A stretch of 64,000 nucleotides of DNA from a bacterium (GCA_026224825.1 JAMFRO010000092.1:26880-90879), one strand, 5' to 3'. Shown: positions 9,388 through 18,115, counted from the stretch's first letter. Numbers and translations are program-made. The notes: generated by a model not told the origin, from the letters alone.

Positions 9388-9726
9388 ATGCCTTTTTCTT
9401 CATCCCGTTTGCCCCGCCGCATCCTGCGCCGTCTCGCGCCGAGTGCCGCGATGCTGCCTCTGTTCTGCGGCACCGCCTATGCCGCAGGCTCGAACATGCC
9501 GTGGGAACAGCCCCTGCAGCAGATCCTCGATTCCGTGCAGGGGCCGGTCGCCAAGATCGTCGCCGTGCTGATCATCATCGTCACCGGCCTGTCGCTCGCC
9601 TTTGGCGAAACCAGCGGCGGCTTCCGTCGCCTGATCCAGATCGTCTTCGGCCTCAGCATCGCTTTTGCCGCTTCCAGCTTCTTTCTATCATTCTTCAGTT
9701 TCGGCGGCGGAGCGCTCGTCCAGTGA
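9388..9726 (+). CDS. trbC: conjugative pilin TrbC (VirB2 family)
   Basis: A 112-residue prepilin. The ATG at 9388 has AGAAAGG upstream; the longer track ORF starts inside trbB. An arginine-rich signal sequence ends near GTAYAAGS. Two hydrophobic segments follow (IVAVLIIIVTGLSLAFG and IVFGLSIAFAASSFFLSFF), the standard two-helix VirB2 layout. The small mature protein would form the conjugative pilus. Confidence 0.9.
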   Translation: MPFSSSRLPRRILRRLAPSAAMLPLFCGTAYAAGSNMPWEQPLQQILDSVQGPVAKIVAVLIIIVTGLSLAFGETSGGFRRLIQIVFGLSIAFAASSFFLSFFSFGGGALVQ

Positions 9727-9986
9727 GCGTCCATATCGAAGGCTTCGAAGCGCCGCTACATCGCGCCCTGACCGAGCCCATTTTGCTGGGCGGTTCGCCA
9801 CGCGGCATCGCCATCGTCAACGGTACGCTGGCCGCGGCGCTCGGGCTGGGTTTGCAGATGTGGCTGGCCGGACTTTTATTCTGGGTCATCGGTCACACGC
9901 TCAGCGTCTTCGCGGCAAAGCGTGAGCCCGATTTTGCGCCGGTGCTGGCCCGACATCTCCGCCAACGAGGATGGCTCGCATGCTGA
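9723..9986 (+). CDS. trbD: conjugal transfer protein TrbD (VirB3 family)
   Basis: An 87-residue membrane protein starting at GTG (9723), overlapping the trbC stop by four bases. MSVHIEGFEAPLHRALTEP followed by GGSPRGIAIVNG is the typical TrbD N-terminus, with two hydrophobic segments in the middle. It assembles with TrbE in the inner membrane. The ORF track lists this frame only from an earlier, unlikely start at 9501. Confidence 0.9.
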   Translation: MSVHIEGFEAPLHRALTEPILLGGSPRGIAIVNGTLAAALGLGLQMWLAGLLFWVIGHTLSVFAAKREPDFAPVLARHLRQRGWLAC

Positions 9987-12451
9987 ATCTCTCCGAATAT
10001 CGTGCGACCGCCGACCGGCTGGCTGATCATCTGCCCTGGGCGGCACTCGTCGCCCCCGGCGTTGTTTTGAACAAGGACGGCAGTTTCCAGCGCACATTGC
10101 GTTTCCGCGGACCCGATCTGGAAAGTGCCACCGAAGCCGAGCTGGTAAGTGCCTGTGCCCGACTCAACAACGTGCTGCGCCGCTTCGGCTCCGGCTGGGC
10201 GTTGTTTTTCGAAGCCGAACGCTTTGAAGCGCCAGGTTATCCCAAATCGGCGTTCCCGGACGCAGCGTCATGGCTGGTGGATGAGGAACGGCGTTCGAGT
10301 TTCGAGCATCACCAGGCGAACGGGAAGAGTTCCGTTTGGCAGAGCCCACAGGGTGCGGCCGCAGCACAAGTTTATTTCGAGAGCGCGTATTACCTCACTC
10401 TTTTATATATGTCGCCGGGCGATCAGGTCGCCCGCGCGGAACAGGCGCTACTCGAACGGGCCGAGGCTGAGAAGGGCAGGGACTGGCGGCAAGACCTCGC
10501 GGCCTTCGTCGCTGAATCGGAACGGGTGCGCGATCTGCTGACCGGCTTCATGCCCGAGGTCGAGGCGCTCGACGATACCGGGACGCTGACCTATCTGCAC
10601 GGCACGATCTCGGGCCAGCGGCATAGGATCGAAGCACCTGAGACACCGCTCTATCTTGACGCCATCCTGGCCGACACGCCGTTGAGCGGCGGTATTGAGC
10701 CCATGCTTGGTGACCAGCATCTGCGCAGCGTCACCGTACTGGGTTTCCCGAATTTCACGCAACCAGGGATTCTCGACACCCTCAACCATCAGGATTTCGC
10801 CTATCGTTGGATGACCCGTTTTATCGCGCTGGATAAAACCGAGGCGACGAGAACGCTGACAAAACTCCGGCGCCAATGGTTTAACAAACGCAAATCCATC
10901 ACGGCGCTGCTGCGCGAGGTGATGTATAGTCAGCCCGTCCAACTTCTCGATTCCGATGCTGACAATAAAATGCTGGATGCGGATCTGGCACTCCAGGCGC
11001 TCGGTGGCGATCACGTGGCCTTTGGCTACCTCACCACCACCATCACGGTCATGGATTCAGACCGACTCCGCGCCGAGGAAAAGCGCCGGGCTGTCGAACG
11101 TGTCGTCAATAGTGCGGGCTTCACCTGTATTCGTGAAAGCATCAATGCGGTTGAGGCATGGCTAGGCTCGTTGCCTGGCCATGCCTACGCGAACGTCCGC
11201 CAGCCCATCGTCCACACGCTGAACCTCGCCCATCTCGTCCCGCTCTCTTCGGTCTGGGCCGGGCCCGCGCGCAATGATCATCTGAACGGCCCGCCTCTGC
11301 TTTACGGCCAGACCAGCGGCTCTACCCCGTTCCGCTTCTCGACCCATGTTGGGGATGTCGGACACATGCTGATCGTCGGCCCAACGGGTGCTGGAAAATC
11401 GGTGCTGCTGGCGCTGCTCGCGCTGCAATTCCGCCGCTACACCGGGTCGCAAATCTACATCTTCGACAAGGGTTTCTCGGCCCGCGCCGCGGTTCTGGCG
11501 ATGGGTGGAGAACACCATGCCCTTGGCGCGGATGGCTCGCTCGCCTTCCAACCATTGCGAGGCATTGATGATCCGGCTGAACGCAGCTGGGCAGCCGAAT
11601 GGATTTCTGCGCTGCTGGCGCACGAGAAGGTCGACGTCACACCGGAGGTGAAGGAGGCGGTCTGGTCAGCACTGAGCAGCCTCGCCTCCGCACCGCCTGA
11701 AGAGCGGACGCTGACCGGCCTGTCCGTTCTGCTGCAATCGAACGCCATCAAAACGGCATTGATGCCATACACATTGGACGGCCCTTTTGGCCGCCTGCTC
11801 GATGCTGCAGAGAACCGCCTCGACCTGGCAGACATGCAATGCTTCGAGACCGAGGAGCTGATGCACGAAGCCAGCGCGGTCCCGCCGGTGCTGACCTATC
11901 TCTTCCATCGGCTTGAGGAGCGGTTCACCGGACGGCCGACCCTCCTGATCCTCGACGAGGCCTGGGTGTTCCTTGACAACCCGCTCTTCGCCGCGCGCAT
12001 CCGCGAATGGCTGAAAGTCTTGCGCAAGAAAAATGTCGCGGTGGTGTTTGCCACACAATCTCTCGCCGACATCGCCGATAGCACCATTGCACCGGCTATC
12101 ATAGAGTCCTGCCCGCAACGCATTTTCCTGCCGAACGACCGTGCGATCGAACCACAAGCCCGCGCCGCCTATGAGCGCTTCGGGCTGAATGAGCGCCAGA
12201 TCGAGCTGATCGCGCGCGCCACCCCCAAGCGGCAGTATTATCTGCAATCCCGCCGTGGCAACCGCCTGCTCGAGTTGGGGCTCGGACCCATCGCGCTCGC
12301 CCTTTGCGGCGCGTCATCTCCAGCCGATCAGCAGCGCATCGATACGGCTCTCGCGGAATACGGTGCCGGCGGATTTCTCGCGGGCCTGCTTGATGGCGCT
12401 GGTCTGGAATGGGCTGCGGATCTGCTCGCTTTTTATCACAGCAAGGAATAG
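9980..12451 (+). CDS. trbE: conjugal transfer ATPase TrbE (VirB4 family)
   Basis: An 823-residue ATPase, the largest energy-providing component of the channel. The second ATG (9980) is preferred because AACGAGG lies nine bases before it but abuts the first ATG at 9971. Walker A is IVGPTGAGKS and Walker B is LLILDEAWVF, with the VVFATQS motif following. It overlaps the end of trbD. The family length is matched and no internal damage is seen. Confidence 0.95.
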   Translation: MLNLSEYRATADRLADHLPWAALVAPGVVLNKDGSFQRTLRFRGPDLESATEAELVSACARLNNVLRRFGSGWALFFEAERFEAPGYPKSAFPDAASWLVDEERRSSFEHHQANGKSSVWQSPQGAAAAQVYFESAYYLTLLYMSPGDQVARAEQALLERAEAEKGRDWRQDLAAFVAESERVRDLLTGFMPEVEALDDTGTLTYLHGTISGQRHRIEAPETPLYLDAILADTPLSGGIEPMLGDQHLRSVTVLGFPNFTQPGILDTLNHQDFAYRWMTRFIALDKTEATRTLTKLRRQWFNKRKSITALLREVMYSQPVQLLDSDADNKMLDADLALQALGGDHVAFGYLTTTITVMDSDRLRAEEKRRAVERVVNSAGFTCIRESINAVEAWLGSLPGHAYANVRQPIVHTLNLAHLVPLSSVWAGPARNDHLNGPPLLYGQTSGSTPFRFSTHVGDVGHMLIVGPTGAGKSVLLALLALQFRRYTGSQIYIFDKGFSARAAVLAMGGEHHALGADGSLAFQPLRGIDDPAERSWAAEWISALLAHEKVDVTPEVKEAVWSALSSLASAPPEERTLTGLSVLLQSNAIKTALMPYTLDGPFGRLLDAAENRLDLADMQCFETEELMHEASAVPPVLTYLFHRLEERFTGRPTLLILDEAWVFLDNPLFAARIREWLKVLRKKNVAVVFATQSLADIADSTIAPAIIESCPQRIFLPNDRAIEPQARAAYERFGLNERQIELIARATPKRQYYLQSRRGNRLLELGLGPIALALCGASSPADQQRIDTALAEYGAGGFLAGLLDGAGLEWAADLLAFYHSKE

Positions 12452-12455
12452 CTCC

Positions 12456-13181
12456 ATGAAACTTCAAACGCGCAGGGCGGCCCTGACCGCCATCGCTATT
12501 ATTATCGCTGCTCCACTTGTCATGCCCTGGCATGCTGATGCGCAGGTTGCAGTCATTGATGCCGCAAATCTAACCCAGAATATTTTGACGGCGGCGAGGG
12601 AGCTTCAGCAGATCAACAACGAGGTCCAGTCGCTGCAAAATCAGGCGACAATGCTGGAGAACCAGGCAAAGAACCTGACCAGCCTGAACTTCTCGTCGCT
12701 CGATGGCATCACAAACGATCTCCAGCAGATCAGCAATCTGATGAACCAGGCACAGGGAATAGATTTCGATGTTCAATCGGTTGAGACAGCCTTTCAACAA
12801 GCTTATCCCCAACAATACGCCGCAGGCACAAGTTTTCCACAACTCCTGACGGACGCCCAAACGCGCTGGCAGAATTCACGGGATGCGTTTCAGCAGACCA
12901 TGACTGTGCAGTCGCAGATCGCGCAAACGGTGCAGACCGACACCGGCAAGCTCGCCGATCTCGTCGATGCCAGCCAGAGCGCGGTTGGCAACCTGCAAGC
13001 CCAACAGGCAACGAACCAGCTTCTCGCCCTTTCGATCAAGCAGCAGCTTCAAATCCAGACGATGATGGCAACGCAGGGTCGCGCCGAGGCGTTGAACGAC
13101 GCCAACAACGCCGAGTCCGAGGCGGAAGGCAGTGCTGCTTTCTCCACCTTCCTCGGCAGCAGCAACGCTTACGCCCCTTAA
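12456..13181 (+). CDS. trbJ: conjugal transfer protein TrbJ (VirB5 family)
   Basis: A 241-residue exported protein that starts four bases after trbE. A signal peptide (AALTAIAIIIAAPLVMPWHADA) precedes a coiled-coil-rich helical body (repeated QINNEVQSLQNQATMLENQ). It is a minor pilus component of the VirB5 type. The last ~50 codons (LSIKQQ to SSNAYAP) are repeated at 16560-16740 with a few substitutions, flanking the AbiEi/HipA insert. The expected next gene, trbL, lies 3.6 kb away, and no trbK-like entry-exclusion gene is seen. Confidence 0.93.
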   Translation: MKLQTRRAALTAIAIIIAAPLVMPWHADAQVAVIDAANLTQNILTAARELQQINNEVQSLQNQATMLENQAKNLTSLNFSSLDGITNDLQQISNLMNQAQGIDFDVQSVETAFQQAYPQQYAAGTSFPQLLTDAQTRWQNSRDAFQQTMTVQSQIAQTVQTDTGKLADLVDASQSAVGNLQAQQATNQLLALSIKQQLQIQTMMATQGRAEALNDANNAESEAEGSAAFSTFLGSSNAYAP

Positions 13182-13248
13182 CAATAGCACCAACCATCAT
13201 CTCCAGTTCCGTCTCGACTAAAGGAAATGCGGATCGTCGAGCGCGAGA

Positions 13249-14124
13249 TCAGGCTTTGACATTAAGCGATAGCATCCAATTTTCTGAGTATATTGGGGCG
13301 TATGGATTCTCAGGGTCGAGTTTTTGTGAGCTGCCACGCTGCGCGAATTTGCGCCAATCTAATACTCGTTCGTCTGTAACACCCAAAACTTCGTCCAAAA
13401 TATACCCCGCGCGGACCTTTGGAAGTTTTGCCTCGTGCTCATTTACGGCATCGATGATTTCATCGAGGTAGTCGTTGGCCTTTCTCCGCCAGACTTTGAG
13501 AACATTAGAAATACCACCGCACCAAGATGGGCGCACAACCATATCCAAAAAAATTTGTCCGGGTGTTGCTACCCGGCCGTATGGGGCCATGGTGCCCCAC
13601 TTGCCAGGATAAATCGTGTCATGGACAAGTATCGATCTTAATCGAACCTTTTCGGGAAAACGATATCTTGGGCGCTGGTAAGGGGCGGGCTCAATTGGAG
13701 TAGGTGTCTTGCTTTCTCTTAGATGCCACATTTCCCTCCACAGCTTGGATGCCGGGCGTGTGAGCATTAAGGTTTTGGAGCTTTGCTCGGTAAGACCCCT
13801 GAAGCGCATTGCAGACAAGTGCGAGATATATACAAATGGATCGGCTAAACAGCAGGTTGCTTCGGCATCTTGCTCAAAAACGCCGAGAACCTCATAATGT
13901 GTAGAACAGAAATCGCGATCTGGGCGAACGATCTTCGCCGCTTGGAGGCGTTTAATGACTCTCGAGATGTCTTGATCGACGACTGGTTTTGAGGCGGACG
14001 GCTTTCTGCTGGATTTTGAATGCTCTCCCGCGAGCACTCTTCGTACGAGGCGTTCCAAATCGCTCGCTGCGATAATTGAGGCATTTTGTTGTGTCAGGAT
14101 TTGACGAATAAGCGTCTTGGTCAT
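13249..14124 (-). CDS. AbiEi-like winged-helix protein, candidate antitoxin/regulator
   Basis: A 291-residue protein on the strand opposite to the trb genes. The track start is a TTG at 14130; the ATG at 14124 is preferred. The N-terminal ~75 residues look like a winged helix (ISRVIKRLQAAKIVRPDRD). The following segment (PFVYISHLSAMRFRGLTEQ, then TLMLTRP) is the signature of AbiEi-type antitoxin domains, in which 'SHLSAL..HGLT' is conserved. In classical AbiE loci the partner is an AbiEii nucleotidyltransferase, but none is present here. The divergent neighbour is a HipA-type kinase with a similar N-terminal domain. Lower GC than trb supports acquisition as cargo. The role as antitoxin or repressor is inferred. 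Confidence 0.65.
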   Translation of the reverse strand: MTKTLIRQILTQQNASIIAASDLERLVRRVLAGEHSKSSRKPSASKPVVDQDISRVIKRLQAAKIVRPDRDFCSTHYEVLGVFEQDAEATCCLADPFVYISHLSAMRFRGLTEQSSKTLMLTRPASKLWREMWHLRESKTPTPIEPAPYQRPRYRFPEKVRLRSILVHDTIYPGKWGTMAPYGRVATPGQIFLDMVVRPSWCGGISNVLKVWRRKANDYLDEIIDAVNEHEAKLPKVRAGYILDEVLGVTDERVLDWRKFAQRGSSQKLDPENPYAPIYSENWMLSLNVKA

Positions 14125-14175
14125 TTGCAACCCGCATTTTCATGGTTTGAGGGAGAACCAATGCAATATTTGGGA

Positions 14176-14222
14176 GCATAGGATAGATTTAATGTCCTAA
14201 GGACATTAAATCTATCCTATGC
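14176..14222. promoter_or_regulatory. 47-bp perfect palindrome upstream of the AbiEi-like gene
   Basis: Arms of 23 bp (14176-14198 and 14200-14222) are perfectly complementary around a single A, with the core ATGTCCT-A-AGGACAT. The palindrome starts about 50 bp upstream of the AbiEi-like start codon. Odd spacing and perfect symmetry suggest binding of a dimer or tetramer, most likely the product of one of the flanking genes. It could also act as a cruciform or RNA hairpin in the leader. Confidence 0.65.
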
Positions 14223-14305
14223 GTATGTCTATAGGCGAAGCGTTCTTTTTAAAAATTCTTTATTTATCAACAAGTTGAATTTGATGCAGGCAAGGAAAAC
14301 GGCCC

Positions 14306-14407
14306 AAAATATAACTATCCCGTACTTCAAGTGCGGGATAGTTATATTTTTCTTGAATTTGGTGCCACATAATACTAACTATCCCGTACTTCAGGTACGG
14401 AAAAGTT
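14306..14407. promoter_or_regulatory. two copies of a palindromic operator before the HipA-type gene
   Basis: The first copy (14306-14350) has 22-bp arms around a C with one mismatch (AACTATCCCGTACTT / AAGTGCGGGATAGTT). The second (14377-14407) repeats AACTATCCCGTACTTCA but has a decayed right arm (AGGTACGGAAAAGTT). The second ends three bases before the TTG start at 14411, so protein bound there would block transcription or translation initiation. Autoregulation by the encoded module is the simplest reading. Confidence 0.6.
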
Positions 14408-14410
14408 AGA

Positions 14411-16249
14411 TTGGCACTTCACTTGATCGGCGACACGCTGGATAAGACCCGCAGTCATTATCGTGCTGGGACGGGGCAATTAATCCAGCTTATGCGCGGA
14501 ATTTATGTGGACTCAGACGACGATATTGACGCCGTCATCATGAAGCATGCTGTGCGCATTGCCAAATATCTTTATCCGCAAGCGTATCTCTCGGCAGCTT
14601 CAGCTGTGTTGCTTGGCCCGACCCAGGACGGTCGGTTATTTTTGAGTGCGAGACGCAAGCAGCGTACCCGCATTCGTTCCCTGGAAATTATCCAGAATCA
14701 AGCGCCGCTACATCCATCGGTGGGTGCAGCTATTGTTGATGATGGCATGGGTGAGTTCCGCATAAATGCTTCATCGATCCGCCAGCGCTTCCTGGAGGCG
14801 TTCCGAATTCGCAGTGAACATGCGGCGGCTATTGATGAAGAAATGCGAAAGGCGATCGCAATTCGCTTGAGCGAGGAATATGGGAGTCCGCACGCGGCAG
14901 CCGACGCTATTTGGGTCCTGGCTCGAGAGAACGAATGGTACCGCGAAGGAGAAGCCGCTGAGCGTTATTTACGCCGCACTCCCACTGTAGGATTGGTAAA
15001 AAACCGGGCTGCTTTCGATTTGATCGTCGCGTGGCACGGAAGACCGATCGGCCAGCTAAATCATGATGGCTTCGAATGGCGGTGGAACGCTATCAAAGAA
15101 AATGGCCCGGCACTCATAAGGCAAACCACCCCCGGAAAGCTTCCTCCGTTCATAGTATCGCTAATGCCGGAGGGGTGGCTGGAATCTGTGCTAAAAAATG
15201 CAGACGAGCGTACCCAACTCAAATCGGGTAAGCGCTATATGTCAAACGTCACGATTGTTGAGCAGCAAAGCGAGCTTGCGACTTTACCAGAAGATATATT
15301 GATCACGCGCCTTCTAGACTACGATAAAGATGGCACGTTCACGGGTCGTTACGCGGGGCCAGGTCGAGATCTTATGGATCATAATTTCGAGCGTAATCTT
15401 GCGAGCATTTATCAAAATGCAGAGACACCAAGGCTATCTGGCATTCAAATCAAAGCGCCCATGTACCTGGATGTCCACGGAGTGCTATCCCCAAGCACAG
15501 ATAAGCCTTTCACGCACATCCTAAAGCCAGCTGGTACGAGTGGATTCGATTTTCTTCCCATTATAGAATGGTTGGACATGTCGCTAGGGCGGGCCATCGG
15601 TTTCGATGTGCCGGCAGCCGTTCTCATTAAAATGCCCGATGGAATGCCCCCAGCATTGCTGGTAGAACGCTTTGATATACGTGAAGGACGTAATGACAAG
15701 CGTATGCTGGCATTGGAAGATTTTTGCTCAGTTCTCGATCTCTCAACGGCCGAAAAATACACTGGAACGATGGAACGTGTCGCGCGTGCGGTAAGATCAC
15801 TTTCGACCTCACCGGAAGAAGATTTGCTGATCCTCGTGAAACGGGCGCTTTTCGCTTGGTTGGTTGCGGATGGCGACATGCATCTCAAGAATATGGCTCT
15901 TCTGAAAACTGCTGAACCAGGCGACAAGACGTTTCGAACTGTCCGAGTGGCGCCTCTTTATGACTCGGTCACGACACGCGTATTTCCGGGACTGCAGCAT
16001 GATCGAATGGCTCTAAAATTGAATGGAAAAGATGAAAGACTACGTCGAGCGGATTTTCGGGCCCTCGCCAAAATCGCCGGTTTAAGTGTGACGGATACGG
16101 ATAACGCTATTGACGAGATGCTTGAGCGCATGAGGGCAGCGGTTGATGAGATCGTGCTTCCGCCAGACCTAGACTATGCAGACGAGGCCGCAAGACAAGT
16201 TGAACGGGTACTCGAAATCTGCCGTAACAGGCTAAATTCATTTAAGTAA
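14411..16249 (+). CDS. HipA-type Ser/Thr kinase with AbiEi-like N-terminal domain
   Basis: A 612-residue protein, well above the usual ~440 of HipA. It starts at TTG; no ATG or GTG lies between the upstream stop and this codon. Residues 1-100 resemble an AbiEi-type winged helix plus its companion domain (LIQLMRGIYVD, then AYLSAASAVLLG). Residues about 200-256 match the HipA N-subdomain (VAWHGRPIGQLNHDG ... SLMPEGW). The kinase core follows: SGIQIKAP (343-350), THILKP with the ATP-binding lysine near 372, the catalytic loop DGDMHLKN (487-494) and the metal-binding APLYDSVT (D518). All key kinase residues appear present, so it should be active. HipA kinases phosphorylate translation factors such as GltX and cause growth arrest. 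No HipB (Xre-type) gene is present, so the fused domain or the divergent gene may neutralise it. Confidence 0.8.
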   Translation: MALHLIGDTLDKTRSHYRAGTGQLIQLMRGIYVDSDDDIDAVIMKHAVRIAKYLYPQAYLSAASAVLLGPTQDGRLFLSARRKQRTRIRSLEIIQNQAPLHPSVGAAIVDDGMGEFRINASSIRQRFLEAFRIRSEHAAAIDEEMRKAIAIRLSEEYGSPHAAADAIWVLARENEWYREGEAAERYLRRTPTVGLVKNRAAFDLIVAWHGRPIGQLNHDGFEWRWNAIKENGPALIRQTTPGKLPPFIVSLMPEGWLESVLKNADERTQLKSGKRYMSNVTIVEQQSELATLPEDILITRLLDYDKDGTFTGRYAGPGRDLMDHNFERNLASIYQNAETPRLSGIQIKAPMYLDVHGVLSPSTDKPFTHILKPAGTSGFDFLPIIEWLDMSLGRAIGFDVPAAVLIKMPDGMPPALLVERFDIREGRNDKRMLALEDFCSVLDLSTAEKYTGTMERVARAVRSLSTSPEEDLLILVKRALFAWLVADGDMHLKNMALLKTAEPGDKTFRTVRVAPLYDSVTTRVFPGLQHDRMALKLNGKDERLRRADFRALAKIAGLSVTDTDNAIDEMLERMRAAVDEIVLPPDLDYADEAARQVERVLEICRNRLNSFK

Positions 16250-16306
16250 TTGGGAACTTGTCGAGACCTGCTCACCTTAAATAGCGGTCCGGCTGTTCGA
16301 GCGTAG

Positions 16307-16413
16307 ACCCGCTTGTTTCAGCGTAGATAAAGTGACTGTTTCTTTTGGCCATTTTGCACGAGTCCTGTCTCCTAGAGTGCGCGCGCCATTCGCGCCTTTT
16401 CGGAGAGCGGTAG
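16307..16413 (+). repeat. second copy of the traG leader
   Basis: ATAAAGT, GCCATTTTG and TGTCTCCTAG appear in the same order and spacing as at 5774-5868 upstream of traG, with scattered substitutions. It is followed by a GGAGAGCGG ribosome-binding site and the first codons of a traG-like gene. It may still act as a promoter driving trbL-trbI after the insertion. Confidence 0.7.
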
Positions 16414-16740
16414 ATGATCCCCACCCGTTTGCTAGAGGCAGCCTTGCAACGGCCTTGTCCCAAACACTGCGCTGAGGTGGGGAGTTTTCGACAGCTGCCG
16501 ATCGATATCGCAGCTACCGACAGAACACGAGGGGCAGCTTTCAGCAAACCGTGTCCAGCCCAGCAGGGGACGCACCAACTCGTCGCCCTCTCGATCAAGC
16601 AACAGCGCCTGATCCAGACGATGATGGCAACGCAGGGCCGCGCAGAGGCGCTGAACGATGCCAACAACGCAGAGTCTAAAGCGGAAGGCGGTGCCGCCTT
16701 TTCGACCTTCCTCGGTAGTAGCAACGCCTACACCCCTTAG
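16414..16740 (+). pseudogene. chimeric remnant: traG start joined to the trbJ 3' end
   Basis: The frame opens MIPTRLLEAA, matching the start of TraG (MTPTKLL), then becomes unrecognisable. It ends in LSIKQQRLIQTMMATQGRAEAL to SSNAYTP, an almost exact repeat of the TrbJ C-terminus. A short FQQTVSS-like stretch in another frame before it matches an earlier part of TrbJ, so a further internal deletion is likely. This is what remains if traG to trbJ of a second element copy was deleted. The ORF could be expressed but would lack the TrbJ signal peptide and body. Confidence 0.8.
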
Positions 16741-16790
16741 CATAGCGGCGAACGTCAACCGGGCCACCACGAGAAGGACGCGAGGACGAT

Positions 16791-18110
16791 ATGGATAATC
16801 TCAATATCATTGACCAGTTCATGCAGATTTTCAGCCGCTATATCGACAGCGGATTCGGCCTGCTGAACGGTGACGTGGTTGGTCTCACCTCGATCCTCAT
16901 CGGTATCGACATCACGTTGGCCGGCCTGTTCTGGGCGCTAGACCACGAGGGCGATGTACTCGCCCGCCTGATTAAGAAAGTGCTCTACGTCGGCGTCTTC
17001 GCCTACATTATCGATAACTTCCAGAACCTCGCCACCATCATCTTTAACTCCTTTTCGACCATGGGGCTGAACGCCACCGCAACGGGGCTGACAGCCGCCG
17101 ATCTGCTGTTGCCGGGCAAACTCGCCAGCACTGGGTTCACAGCGGCCTATCCGCTGTTGCAGCAAGCCGGCTCACTGATCGGTTTGACCACCTTCGTCAC
17201 ACATTTCGTGACCATCGTGGTGCTGCTCATCGCCTGGTTCATCGTCATCATCTCATTCTTCATCCTGGCGGTGCAGCTTTTCATCACCGTGCTCGAATAC
17301 AAGCTGACGACACTTGCGGGCTTCGTGCTGGTGCCCTTCGCCCTGTGGAACAAGACCTCATTCCTGGCTGAGCGTGTGCTCGGCAATGTCGTGTCCTCGG
17401 GTGTGAAGGTGATGGTGCTGGCCGTCATCATCGGGATCGGCAGCACATTGTTCAGCACATTTACCGGTGCCGCCCAGGGGCAGGAGCCCAGCCTGGCCGA
17501 AGCCATGTCGTTGGTACTCGCGGCAATAACCCTGCTGGGGCTTGGCATCTTTGGCCCTGCCATCGCCACTGGACTCGTCGCTGGGGCGCCGCAGCTTGGC
17601 GCAGGTGCGGCGATCGGCACGGTAGGTGCTGCGGCCGGCGCCATGATGCTGACCGGTGCCGCCGCCGTGGGCGGCGCACGCTTGCTCGGAGGCGCCGGTG
17701 CCGGCGGCCTCGCCGCGATCCGCGCCGGCACCGCGATGGGTACGGCCACATCGACTGCCTATGGGCAGGGGCAGGCGTCCTCTGGCGCCTCCGGAATGGC
17801 AGGTGTTGCCGCAGGACTTGGAGGTGTGGCGCGTGCTGGCGGAGGCGCCGTTATGCAAGGTGCTCGTTCCGTTGGTCAGCGCGCCGGCAGCTCTCTTGCA
17901 GGGAGCTCTCAGTCTGCACGGCATGCCGCAGGTGGTGGCACGCCATCGGCTGCTCAGCCGGACGGCAACGGCGCAGCACCCGCCTGGGCGCGCCAGCTGC
18001 AAACCGCGCAGCGCGCACGTCATCAGCGCCAGGCCACGGCCCAGGCCGTCAAGGAAGGCGACCGTCCCGGCGCGCCGGCCAATCCCGAACTCGACGGAGG
18101 GGAGACATAA
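16791..18110 (+). CDS. trbL: conjugal transfer protein TrbL (VirB6 family)
   Basis: A 439-residue polytopic inner-membrane protein of the channel. The N-terminal ~270 residues contain about six hydrophobic segments (for example ILIGIDITLAGLFWAL, LLIAWFIVIISFFILAVQLF). The C-terminal ~150 residues are Ala/Gly/Ser/Gln-rich and low-complexity, as usual for this family. The start has AAGGACGCGAGGA upstream. It lies just beyond the trbJ remnant, so normal trbJ-trbL adjacency is restored at the sequence level. Confidence 0.93.
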   Translation: MDNLNIIDQFMQIFSRYIDSGFGLLNGDVVGLTSILIGIDITLAGLFWALDHEGDVLARLIKKVLYVGVFAYIIDNFQNLATIIFNSFSTMGLNATATGLTAADLLLPGKLASTGFTAAYPLLQQAGSLIGLTTFVTHFVTIVVLLIAWFIVIISFFILAVQLFITVLEYKLTTLAGFVLVPFALWNKTSFLAERVLGNVVSSGVKVMVLAVIIGIGSTLFSTFTGAAQGQEPSLAEAMSLVLAAITLLGLGIFGPAIATGLVAGAPQLGAGAAIGTVGAAAGAMMLTGAAAVGGARLLGGAGAGGLAAIRAGTAMGTATSTAYGQGQASSGASGMAGVAAGLGGVARAGGGAVMQGARSVGQRAGSSLAGSSQSARHAAGGGTPSAAQPDGNGAAPAWARQLQTAQRARHQRQATAQAVKEGDRPGAPANPELDGGET

Positions 18111-18115
18111 TCACC

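Noticed and set aside
14306-14350. classical HipB operator (TATCC-N8-GGATA)
   Set aside because: TATCC and GGATA half-sites exist but are separated by 15 bases rather than 8, and no HipB-type gene is present, so the site is described as its own palindrome.
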